Source: Halogeometricum rufum (GTDB lineage Archaea > Halobacteriota > Halobacteria > Halobacteriales > Haloferacaceae). From it: DNA of 64,000 bases. The first letter of the stretch is position 1; every line of letters begins with the position of its first letter. Location: contig NZ_FOYT01000002.1 in the NCBI RefSeq assembly GCF_900112175.1, positions 930,001 through 994,000 of the forward strand, read 5' to 3'. Under the pieces are notes generated by a model. That model saw only the letters and a list, made by a program, of their open reading frames with translations, was not told the DNA's origin and searched no databases. Positions 29,536 to 36,786 of the stretch are shown one piece after another. The translations under genes were made by a program, and so were the position numbers.

Positions 29536-29625
29536 ATGCGTTCACATACCACCCCCTACGGTGCGTGGTGCGACAGTCGAACACGGCGTCGTGGGTCGCT
29601 CGGGGAGGTGAGACGGTATGAGTGA
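29536..29625 (+). CDS. Candidate 29-aa leader ORF overlapping the BCCT start
   Basis: An ATG lies 26 nt after the CTTATC box, where a leaderless transcript would begin. The 29-codon frame starts MRSHTTPYGAWCD and ends GEVRRYE. Its TGA stop (29623-29625) lies inside the first codons of the transporter gene, whose ATG is at 29618. The transporter's Shine-Dalgarno is inside this frame. The composition is basic, unlike the proteome, so a regulatory rather than structural role is more likely. It may also be chance. Confidence 0.3.
   Translation: MRSHTTPYGAWCDSRTRRRGSLGEVRRYE
29604..29611 (+). promoter_or_regulatory. Strong Shine-Dalgarno (GGAGGTGA) for the BCCT gene
   Basis: GGAGGTGA lies 6 nt before the ATG at 29618 and fixes that start. 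Most genes here appear leaderless, so a perfect anti-16S match is unusual and implies a real 5' leader. Confidence 0.7.
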
Positions 29626-31318
29626 CGACGGGAAGGGACTCGTCGCCGAGTTCCGCGAGGAGATCGACCCGACCGTCTTCCTGTTCGGGGCGTTGCTGAC
29701 CGTGGGCGTCATCGTCGCGTTCTTCGTCAGCCCGAACGCCGTTGAGAGCGGCATCTCCTCGCTGAACGGGACGATGCTCGGGATGTTCAACTGGGCGCTC
29801 CTGCTCATCGTGTTCCTCGTCGTCGTCTTCCTGCTGTTCCTCATCGTCGGCCCGTGGGGAGCCATCAAACTCGGCGACGAGTCCCCCGAGTACAGCTTCC
29901 TCTCGTTCTTCTCGATGCTCTACTCCGCGGGCTTCGCGGCCGGCGTGGTGTTCTGGGGGCCGACCGAGGCGCTGTTCTACTACGCGAACCCCTCGCCGTT
30001 GTTCGAGGGCGTACAGGGGAGTTCGGCCGAGGCGATGACCATCGCCGTCCAGCAGACGATGTTCCACTGGGCGCTGCCCCAACTGGCCGTGTTCACCATC
30101 ATGGGAATCGCCATCGGCTACTTCGCGTACAACTACGAGAACGTCCCGCTGCGCGTCTCCTCGGCGCTGACGCCCATCATCGGCGCGGACAACCTCGACG
30201 GCCCGGTGGCGAAAGTCGTCGACATCCTCGCCGTCTTCGCGACCATCGGCGGGGTGGCGACGTCGCTGGGCTTCATCGGCAGCCAGTTCGTCACCGGACT
30301 GGACTACCAGTGGGGAATCAGCATGGGGAACGTCGGCATCCTCCTCGTGGTGACGTTCATGACGCTCCTGTTCACGACGTCGATGGTACTCGGCGTCGAC
30401 AAGGGGATTCGTCGACTCTCGAACTTCAACATGGTCCTGTTCGTCGTGCTCATGCTCTCGACGTTCCTCGTCGGCCCGACGCTGTTCTTGCTTCTGCTGG
30501 GCACGCAGGCGTTCGGCGGGATGGTGTCGGACTTCGTCGCGATGAGCCTCTTCACCGGCGCGGGGCCGATGGGCGCGGGGAACATGGAGTCGACGAACTG
30601 GATGAACGCGTGGACGGTGTTCTACTGGGCGTGGGCGCTCTCGTGGTCGCCGTTCGCGGGCCTGTTCATCGCCCGCATCTCGAAGGGCCGCACCGTCCGC
30701 GAAGTCGCGTTCACCGGCATCGTCGCGACGTCGGCGGCGACGATTCCGTGGTTCACGTTCATCGGCGGCACCGCCGTCTGGGCCCAGCACAACGGCGTCG
30801 CGGACTTCGGCGCGGTCATCGCCGGCGAGGCGGGCGCGGAGGTGTCCGGCTTCATCCTCTTCGAGGCGCTGCAGTTCACGCTGAACCTCGGCGGGGTATC
30901 GATGACGCTCCCCGTCGGGACGCTCCTGATGTACATGTTCCTGATACTCGTGACGACGTTCTTCGTCACCTCGGCGGACTCCTCGACGCTGGCCGTCTCG
31001 ATGATGACGACCGGCGGCAAGGCCCGACCGTCGACCATCAACCGCATCTTCTGGGGCGTCGTCCTCGGACTGACCGCGGCGATACTGATGATTCTCGGCG
31101 GGACGGGGAGCGCGAACACGCTCCAGCAGGCGGCCATCATCACCGGGACGCCGTTCGCGTTCGTCTGCTTCCTCGCCCTCCTCTCGCTGATGAAGGACTT
31201 CGGCTCGAACTACGGCCGCGTGCTCCTGCAGGACGAGACGGTCCTCGTGGGGTCGAGCCGGAAGAGCGAGCCGGACCCACCCGGTGCCGGCGACCCGGTC
31301 GAGTCGGACGACGACTGA
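29618..31318 (+). CDS. BCCT family compatible-solute transporter
   Basis: This 566-aa permease of the betaine/carnitine/choline transporter family has 12 predicted TM helices. The family signature is present from about residue 331: AWTVFYWAWALSWSPFAGLF followed by IARISKGRTVREV. An FVTSADSSTLAVSMM segment near helix 9-10 also fits. The acidic N- and C-terminal tails are short. It probably imports glycine betaine or a related zwitterion (carnitine, DMSP, ectoine) with Na+ or H+. The leader has an inverted repeat, a possible short ORF and a strong Shine-Dalgarno. The 3' end converges on an M20 amidohydrolase gene. The neighbouring DoeA-like and DmdA-like genes make use of imported solutes as nutrients plausible. 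Confidence 0.93.
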   Translation: MSDDGKGLVAEFREEIDPTVFLFGALLTVGVIVAFFVSPNAVESGISSLNGTMLGMFNWALLLIVFLVVVFLLFLIVGPWGAIKLGDESPEYSFLSFFSMLYSAGFAAGVVFWGPTEALFYYANPSPLFEGVQGSSAEAMTIAVQQTMFHWALPQLAVFTIMGIAIGYFAYNYENVPLRVSSALTPIIGADNLDGPVAKVVDILAVFATIGGVATSLGFIGSQFVTGLDYQWGISMGNVGILLVVTFMTLLFTTSMVLGVDKGIRRLSNFNMVLFVVLMLSTFLVGPTLFLLLLGTQAFGGMVSDFVAMSLFTGAGPMGAGNMESTNWMNAWTVFYWAWALSWSPFAGLFIARISKGRTVREVAFTGIVATSAATIPWFTFIGGTAVWAQHNGVADFGAVIAGEAGAEVSGFILFEALQFTLNLGGVSMTLPVGTLLMYMFLILVTTFFVTSADSSTLAVSMMTTGGKARPSTINRIFWGVVLGLTAAILMILGGTGSANTLQQAAIITGTPFAFVCFLALLSLMKDFGSNYGRVLLQDETVLVGSSRKSEPDPPGAGDPVESDDD

Positions 31319-31381
31319 CGGCGTAATCCCCGCGCCGGCGTCTCGTGCGGCCGTCGAGTCAGCCGGACCGTCGGACCCCGG

Positions 31382-32692
31382 TCACTCGTCGTCCCCGACG
31401 GTCGCACGCGGGACCGGATGTCGCCGTTCGAGTTCCCGAATCGTCCGGACCAGCACGTCGACGCCGTGGCCCAGACTCCGCTCGTCGACGTCGAACGTCG
31501 ACGTGTGGTGACTCGTCGGGTGGTCGGTGCCGACGATGAGGTACGTCGCCAGCCCGCCGTCTCGCTGCACGCGGTCCATCAGGAACGTCGCGTCCTCGCT
31601 CGCGCCGAAGTCGGCGGCCGGGAGGACGCTGTCGATGCCCTCGACGCCCTCGGCCACCTCGGCCACGAGGGCCTGCAGTTCGGGGTCGCTGTCCGCCCGC
31701 GGCGACTCGCTCACCACGTCGAACTCGGCCCGGCAACCGTGCATGGCGGCCGCGGACGCGACCGTACGCTCCAGACGCGACTTCACGTACTCCATCAGTT
31801 CGGTGGTCTCCCCCCGCGCTTCGGCCTCCATGTGGGCGCGTTCGGCGACGACGTTGCTCGACGTTCCCGCCTCGACCCTGCCGACGTTCACTCTGGTCAT
31901 CCCGTCGCCGTGGCGCGGGATGGCGTACGCGTTCTGGATGACGGTGCCCGCCGCCTGAATGGCGTTGTCGCCCTCGTTCGGGGCCTTGCCCGCGTGGGCC
32001 GACGTTCCCCTGATGGTCACGTCGACGTGGCACATCGCGAGCGGTTTCTCGATGCCCGCGACCACCTCGCCGGTCGGGTGGTCGAGGCCGACGTGGACGG
32101 CCAGCAGGTAGTCCAACCCCTCCGCGAATCGGCTCTCGGCCATCGGTCTGCCGCCGCCGCTCAGCTCTTCTGCCGGCTGGAAGAAGACGACGAGTCGCCC
32201 CGCGAAGTCGCTCGCCGCGACCGCTTCGAGCGTCGCCAACCCCCACGTCATGTGGGCGTCGTGCCCGCAGGCGTGCATCGTCCCGTCTCTCTCCGAGCGG
32301 AACCCCTCGGCCGCGGGGCGGTGGTCGTCGTCGGTCGACTCCTCGACGAACAGGCCGTCGATGTCGACGCGGAGTCCGACCGACGGCCCGTCGCCGCGTT
32401 CGAGGACGGCGACTGCGCCGGTGTTGCCGCCGGCCATCTTCCCGAGGACGTCCTCGTCCGCGCCGTACTCCCGGGCGCGGTTCAGCCACGGTTCCAGGTC
32501 CGACTCGTCGGGGACGGCCATCCGGTCGGCGGGGTCGTAGGCGTCGGCGCCGACGGCCAGTTCGTCGACGCCGATTCGCGCTATCTCCTCCACCAGCCGA
32601 GCCGTGGTGTAGAACTCGCGCCACGCCGGTTCGGGGTGGCGGTGGAAGCCGCGACGGACCGTCTCCAGACGGTCCCGGAGTAACTCTACCAT
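31382..32692 (-). CDS. M20D family amidohydrolase
   Basis: This 436-aa zinc hydrolase of the M20 amidase/aminoacylase group removes acyl groups from amino-acid conjugates. Metal and catalytic motifs: D110-I-D112, MHACGHDAHMT with C142/H144, and QPAEEL with E175-E176. A dimerisation domain containing TIRGTSAHAGKAPNEG is inserted, and SHHTSTFDVDE lies near the C-terminus. Length fits abgA/HipO-like enzymes. It lies 148 bp downstream of the DoeA-like M24 gene on the same strand and next to the BCCT transporter. Deacetylation of an ectoine-derived N-acetyl-diaminobutyrate is a reasonable hypothesis; other N-acyl amino acids are equally possible. Confidence 0.85.
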   Translation of the reverse strand: MVELLRDRLETVRRGFHRHPEPAWREFYTTARLVEEIARIGVDELAVGADAYDPADRMAVPDESDLEPWLNRAREYGADEDVLGKMAGGNTGAVAVLERGDGPSVGLRVDIDGLFVEESTDDDHRPAAEGFRSERDGTMHACGHDAHMTWGLATLEAVAASDFAGRLVVFFQPAEELSGGGRPMAESRFAEGLDYLLAVHVGLDHPTGEVVAGIEKPLAMCHVDVTIRGTSAHAGKAPNEGDNAIQAAGTVIQNAYAIPRHGDGMTRVNVGRVEAGTSSNVVAERAHMEAEARGETTELMEYVKSRLERTVASAAAMHGCRAEFDVVSESPRADSDPELQALVAEVAEGVEGIDSVLPAADFGASEDATFLMDRVQRDGGLATYLIVGTDHPTSHHTSTFDVDERSLGHGVDVLVRTIRELERRHPVPRATVGDDE

Positions 32693-32840
32693 GTGACTAG
32701 CTAACGTAGCACAGTAGCTTAGGTGTACGCCGTCGTGGGCGTCCGGACCGCACCGACTCGGTCCGAGCCGCGCCGAATCGGCCCGGACCGTACCGAATCG
32801 CGCCGGACCACGGCGACCCCTCCGAACGGTCGGCGGCGGG

Positions 32841-34022
32841 TCAGGTCGTGAACAATCGCCGCGGGAAGTCCGCGAGCGTCTCCGCGCCGGAGGCGGTGAC
32901 GCGGAACGTCTCGCTTATCTCGACGCCCACCTCGTCCGTCCAGATGCCGGGAATCGCGTGGAACGTCATGTCCTCCTCCAGCACCGTCTCGTCTCCGGGA
33001 CGGAGGCTCGCCGTGTGTTCGCCCCAGTCCGGCGGGTAGCCCAACCCCATCGAGTAGCCGATTCGGTCGGCTTTCTCGATGTCGTACTTCGCGATGGTCT
33101 CCCGCCACGCCCGTTCGACGGCCTCGCAGGTGACGCCCGGTTCGACGGCGTCGAGGGCGGCTTCGAGTCCCTCGACGACGACGTCGGCGGTGTGTTCGAG
33201 TTTCTCGGGGGGGTCGCCGACGAACGTCGTCCGCGCGAGCGGGGAGTGATAGCGGTGCCGACAGCCCGACAGTTCGACGATGACCGGGTCGCCGTCCTCG
33301 AACTCGCGGTCCGTCCACGTCAGGTGCGGCGTCCCCGTGTGGTCGCCCGACGGCATCAACGGGACGATGGCGGGGTAGTCGCCGCCGTAGTCGTCGGTGC
33401 CGCGGACGAGGGCGTCGTAGATGGCCCGCGCCGCCTCGTACTCCGGGACGCCCTCCTCGATGGCGTCTAACCCCGCCCGCATCGCGTTCTCGGAGATGCG
33501 GGCGGCCTCGCGCATGTAGTCGAGTTCCCGCTCGGACTTCACGATGCGAACCCAGCCCACGAGCAGGGTCGCGTCCTCGAAGGTGGCGTCCGGGAGGTTC
33601 TCCCGCAGTCGCGTGTACGACTTCGCGGTGAAGTACGACGCGTCCATCTCCAGTCCGACGGATCCGTCGTCGACGCCCAGTTCTTCGAGGACGCCGGCGA
33701 CGTAGTCCATCGGGTGGAGGTCGTACGGCGAGTGGACGTGGTCGTCGCTGTACGAGCGGATGCTCTCGCGGTCGAGGTGCGTCGTCGCTCGCGCGCCCCC
33801 CGCGTCCATCTCCCGACCGACCCAGACGGGTTCGTCGCGCCCGGGCGTCACGACGACGGCCTGATGGACGTAGAACGACCAGCCGTCGTACCCCGTCAGG
33901 TAGTTCATGTTCGCCGGGTCTGAGACGACGAGCGCGTCCAACTCCGCCTCGCGCATCCGCGCCTTCGTCCGGTCGACCCGCCGTTCGTACTCCGCTTCCG
34001 GGAATATCTGTTCACGTGGCAT
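32841..34022 (-). CDS. M24 family protein, ectoine hydrolase (DoeA/EutD)-like
   Basis: This 393-aa pita-bread fold protein has an N-terminal creatinase domain (1-150) and a C-terminal M24 domain (155-393). The segment ANMNYLTGYDGWSFYVHQ at 37-54 resembles ectoine hydrolase DoeA/EutD as I remember it. The usual M24 metal ligands are missing: Glu250 and Pro261 stand where Asp is expected, and YSMGLGYPPDW replaces the metal-binding His loop. That is the pattern of creatinase-type, non-metal members. Expected role: opening the ring of ectoine or hydroxyectoine to an N-acetyl-diaminobutyrate. The M20 gene follows in the same direction. Alternative: a creatinase or Xaa-Pro-peptidase homologue of other specificity. 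Confidence 0.7.
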   Translation of the reverse strand: MPREQIFPEAEYERRVDRTKARMREAELDALVVSDPANMNYLTGYDGWSFYVHQAVVVTPGRDEPVWVGREMDAGGARATTHLDRESIRSYSDDHVHSPYDLHPMDYVAGVLEELGVDDGSVGLEMDASYFTAKSYTRLRENLPDATFEDATLLVGWVRIVKSERELDYMREAARISENAMRAGLDAIEEGVPEYEAARAIYDALVRGTDDYGGDYPAIVPLMPSGDHTGTPHLTWTDREFEDGDPVIVELSGCRHRYHSPLARTTFVGDPPEKLEHTADVVVEGLEAALDAVEPGVTCEAVERAWRETIAKYDIEKADRIGYSMGLGYPPDWGEHTASLRPGDETVLEEDMTFHAIPGIWTDEVGVEISETFRVTASGAETLADFPRRLFTT

Positions 34023-34202
34023 GGTAACGAGTCACCTACCCGACAGTCGCTCAGCGATGCAAAAAGTGTTCAGTCTCGGAATCGGGCACGTCGGGCGAGC
34101 GGACGCGTCGAACCCTCGGCAGGGATACGTCGAACCGGCGGCGGCGACGCCGGACGGACCGCACGCCGTCGGGTTTTTGCTCCCCCCGCGGAACGTTCCG
34201 AC

Positions 34203-35594
34203 GTGCGACTCGTACAGGTGATGATTCCGACGGGGAAACGAAAGACGGTCCTCGAACTGCTGGACGAGGAGGGGATAGACTACGCCGTCTCCGACGAGAC
34301 GAGCGGTCGCGACTACACCGCGCTCGTCTCCTTTCCGCTGCCGTCGGCCGCCGTCGAACCCGTGCTGGAGAAGTTGCGCGAGGTGGGTATCGAACGCGAC
34401 GCCTACACCGTCGTCGTCGACGCCGAAACCGTCGTCTCCGAGCGGTTCGAGGCGCTGGAAGAGCGGTACGAGGAGGAGAACGGGGACAGCGACCGAATCG
34501 CGCGAGAGGAACTCGCCGCCAACGCGGACGAGTTGGCCCCGCCGCTCCCGTCGTTCGTCCTCATGACCGTCGTGAGCGCGGTGGTCGCCACCGCGGGCGT
34601 CCTCCTCGACTCGCCGGCCGTCGTCGTCGGGTCGATGGTCATCGCCCCCCTCGTCGGCCCCGCGATGTCGACGAGCGTCGGAACCGTCATCGACGACCGG
34701 GAGATGGCGGTCGAGGGCATCAAACTGCAGGTGCTCGGCACCGCCATCGCCATCGCCGCCGCGGCCATCTTCGCCGTCGTCCTCCGTGCGTCCGGTATCG
34801 TCCCGCTGACGGCCGAGGAGGTGTTCGCCATCAGCGAAGTGCGCGAGCGGCTCGCGCCGGACGTACTGTCGCTCGTCATCGCCCTCGGCGCCGGTGCCGC
34901 GGGGGCGGCCGCCGTCTCGTCGGGCGTCTCCGCCGCGCTCGTCGGCGTCATGATAGCGGCCGCGCTGGTGCCGCCCATCGCCGTCGTCGGCGTCGCCCTG
35001 GCCTGGGGACAGCCGGTGGCGATGCTGGGGCCATTCGTGCTGGTGCTCGTCAACATCCTGTCGATAAACTTCGTCGCCCTCATCGTCCTCTGGCAGATGG
35101 GCTACCGGCCGCAACTGTGGTTCCGCGAGGAGGAGGCCAAGTCGGCGACCGTCTCGCGCCTCGCCAGCATCGGGCTGATTCTCCTCGTCCTGTCGTCGGT
35201 TCTCGTCGGCGTCACCTACGGCACCTACCGCACCGCGACGTTCGAGACGGAGGCGGAGAGCGCGGTCAGCGCGGAACTCCCCGAAGAGGCGTCGCTCCTG
35301 TCGATGGACGTGCAGTACGACGGCTTCCCGTTCCAGACGCCGACCCGCGTCGTCGTCACCGTCGGCTACCCGCCCGACGCGTCGCCGCCCGACGTCGGCG
35401 GGCAAGTCCGCCCGCGCATCGACGAACTCGCGCCGAAACCGCTCGGTCCGCTGGGGAGCCGCGACGTGGCGGTCGAAGTGCGGTACGTCCCCGTCGACCA
35501 GCCCAGACGGGTCGGGGGAGCGACCGACGACGCGTCGGTGCTGGCCGGCGACCCGGCCGCGGTGGCGGGTCGCTCCGGGGCGGTGCCGGCGTGA
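34203..35594 (+). CDS. DUF389 (TIGR00341) membrane protein
   Basis: This is a 463-aa protein. Residues 1-110 form a soluble acidic alpha/beta domain (VQVMIPTGKRKTVLELLDEEGIDYAV). Six or so TM helices follow (about 120-345), with the family motif VVVGSMVIAPLVGPAMSTSVG and a second half containing SGVSAALVGVMIAAALVPP. A C-terminal soluble domain (~350-463) completes it. Function of DUF389 is unknown; the repeated glycine-proline helices suggest a channel or transporter. The GTG at 34203 is supported by a T-rich box (TTTTTGC, about 34175) 27 nt upstream. It diverges from the M24 gene by 180 bp. Confidence 0.88.
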   Translation: MRLVQVMIPTGKRKTVLELLDEEGIDYAVSDETSGRDYTALVSFPLPSAAVEPVLEKLREVGIERDAYTVVVDAETVVSERFEALEERYEEENGDSDRIAREELAANADELAPPLPSFVLMTVVSAVVATAGVLLDSPAVVVGSMVIAPLVGPAMSTSVGTVIDDREMAVEGIKLQVLGTAIAIAAAAIFAVVLRASGIVPLTAEEVFAISEVRERLAPDVLSLVIALGAGAAGAAAVSSGVSAALVGVMIAAALVPPIAVVGVALAWGQPVAMLGPFVLVLVNILSINFVALIVLWQMGYRPQLWFREEEAKSATVSRLASIGLILLVLSSVLVGVTYGTYRTATFETEAESAVSAELPEEASLLSMDVQYDGFPFQTPTRVVVTVGYPPDASPPDVGGQVRPRIDELAPKPLGPLGSRDVAVEVRYVPVDQPRRVGGATDDASVLAGDPAAVAGRSGAVPA

Positions 35595-35653
35595 CTGAAA
35601 GAGTTCTTTGTGACAACGGCGGCTTGAAGCGCTGAGCCAACGAATACGTGGCT

Positions 35654-36427
35654 ATGCAACGTCGATTCAGAACGGTCGTCCTCCCGGTCACCCTCGCAGC
35701 GCTCCTCGCCCTGTCGGGGTGTCTCGCGCCGCTACAGGCCGACGGCGGCGCGGACGACGCCAGCGCACAGCAAGTCGCGAACGCCCAGCAACTGTCGGAC
35801 GCGCCGGGCCGAACCATCACCGTCTCCGGGGACGGCGAAGTGTCCACCGAGGCGGACCTCGCCGTCCTCACCGTCGCCGTGACGGCGACGGCGTCCTCGG
35901 CCGACGACGCCCGCGCGCAGGTCGCAGAGCGATCCGAGACGATGCGGCAGGCGCTCCGTGACGCCGGCGTCCCGGACGACGCCGTGACCACGGCGCACTT
36001 CCGCGTCGGTCCGCAGTACAACTACGACGGCAAGGAGCGGAACGTGACCGGCTACCAGGCGATCCACGCGTACACTATCGAAGTCGCGCCCGACCGCGCG
36101 GGCGAAGTGATAGACGTGGCCGTCGGCAACGGCGCTGACGAGGTCCAGCAGGTCACCTTCACGCTCACGGACGAGACGCGCGCCGACCTCCGCGAGGAGG
36201 CCCTGCGCGCCGCGATGGACGCCGCCCGCACCGACGCCGACACCCTCGCCGACGCGGCGAACCTCTCCATCGCGGGCGTCCACTCCGTCTCCACGTCCGG
36301 TGGCTTCAACCCCGTCGGCACCCGCGTGGCCTACGAGACGGCGGACGCCGGCGGCGCGAGCACGTCCTTCGAACCCGGCCCGGTGACGGTGACCGCGACG
36401 GTCAGCGTGACGTACGAGGCCGAGTAG
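35654..36427 (+). CDS. SIMPL (DUF541) domain lipoprotein
   Basis: This is a 257-aa exported protein. The N-terminal signal is short, basic and hydrophobic (RRFRTVVLPVTLAALLA), ending in a lipobox LALSGC at about 20-25, so lipid anchoring is expected. After a Gln/Ala-rich linker, the SIMPL domain runs from TITVSGDGEVSTEADLAVL to the C-terminus, including TAHFRVGPQYNYDG and GFNPVGTRVAYE. SIMPL proteins form oligomeric shells of uncertain role, linked to oxidative or envelope stress in bacteria. A GTG two codons upstream (35648) is an alternative start. It stands 59 bp after the DUF389 gene. Confidence 0.88.
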   Translation: MQRRFRTVVLPVTLAALLALSGCLAPLQADGGADDASAQQVANAQQLSDAPGRTITVSGDGEVSTEADLAVLTVAVTATASSADDARAQVAERSETMRQALRDAGVPDDAVTTAHFRVGPQYNYDGKERNVTGYQAIHAYTIEVAPDRAGEVIDVAVGNGADEVQQVTFTLTDETRADLREEALRAAMDAARTDADTLADAANLSIAGVHSVSTSGGFNPVGTRVAYETADAGGASTSFEPGPVTVTATVSVTYEAE

Positions 36428-36560
36428 AAGCGACCGACTCCGGTGAATTCTTCGAGACGGTCGGAGTGACGGTAGTCGTCCGCCATCACTGCCCCCTCGT
36501 CGTTCCGACCGCACCACTCGAGCGACGGACGGAAGGCTCGGAGGGGGACGAAATCTTCCG

Positions 36561-36600
36561 CCCTCCGTATAAACACGTTAAACGTATAACATACAGAGGG
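36561..36600. promoter_or_regulatory. Nested dyad element upstream of the DmdA-like gene
   Basis: Outer arms CCCTCCGTAT (36561-36570) and ATACAGAGGG (36591-36600) are inverted with one mismatch. Nested on nearly the same centre is the perfect dyad ACGTT-A-AACGT (36575-36585). CGTATAA also occurs as a direct repeat (36566-36572, 36583-36589), and both copies look like TATA boxes. This resembles an operator overlapping a promoter for the downstream gene. Confidence 0.55.
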
Positions 36601-36629
36601 ATACGGTCGGGGGCGTGTTATCTGGTGAT

Positions 36630-36779
36630 ATGGCACGGGAACACAATGACGGCGGCCGAGCCAGCGCTACCGAATCACACGTCTCCCTCACCGCTGGGGT
36701 CGTCACGGCATTCGACGCCAGTCGGTTCGGACGTATCTGGACATCGCTGTTCGGCCGTTGCGCCGGAGCACCGGAATAG
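36630..36779 (+). CDS. Possible 49-aa ORF preceding the DmdA-like gene
   Basis: An ATG at 36630 opens a 49-aa frame starting MAREHNDGGRASATESHVSL and ending with FGRCAGAPE. It ends 7 nt before the DmdA-like ATG. It lies about 40-45 nt after the second TATA-like box, so it would be the first frame on the transcript. No family is recognisable and the acidic bias is weak. It could be a leader peptide, a remnant, or chance. Confidence 0.28.
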   Translation: MAREHNDGGRASATESHVSLTAGVVTAFDASRFGRIWTSLFGRCAGAPE

Positions 36780-36786
36780 TTCGACA

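Larger units (their letters stand above)
36428..36786. other. 359-bp upstream region of the DmdA-like gene
   Basis: This gap holds the dyad element at 36561-36600, TATA-like boxes CGTATAAAC and CGTATAAC, and one possible 49-aa ORF (36630-36779). An open frame runs in from further upstream (from 36466), but its Arg/Pro/His-rich translation does not look coding. Confidence 0.6.

Noticed and set aside
36466-36786. N-terminal extension of the DmdA-like protein
   Set aside because: The upstream in-frame text is His/Pro/Ser-rich and lies over the dyad and TATA boxes; the ATG at 36787 gives the normal N-terminus.
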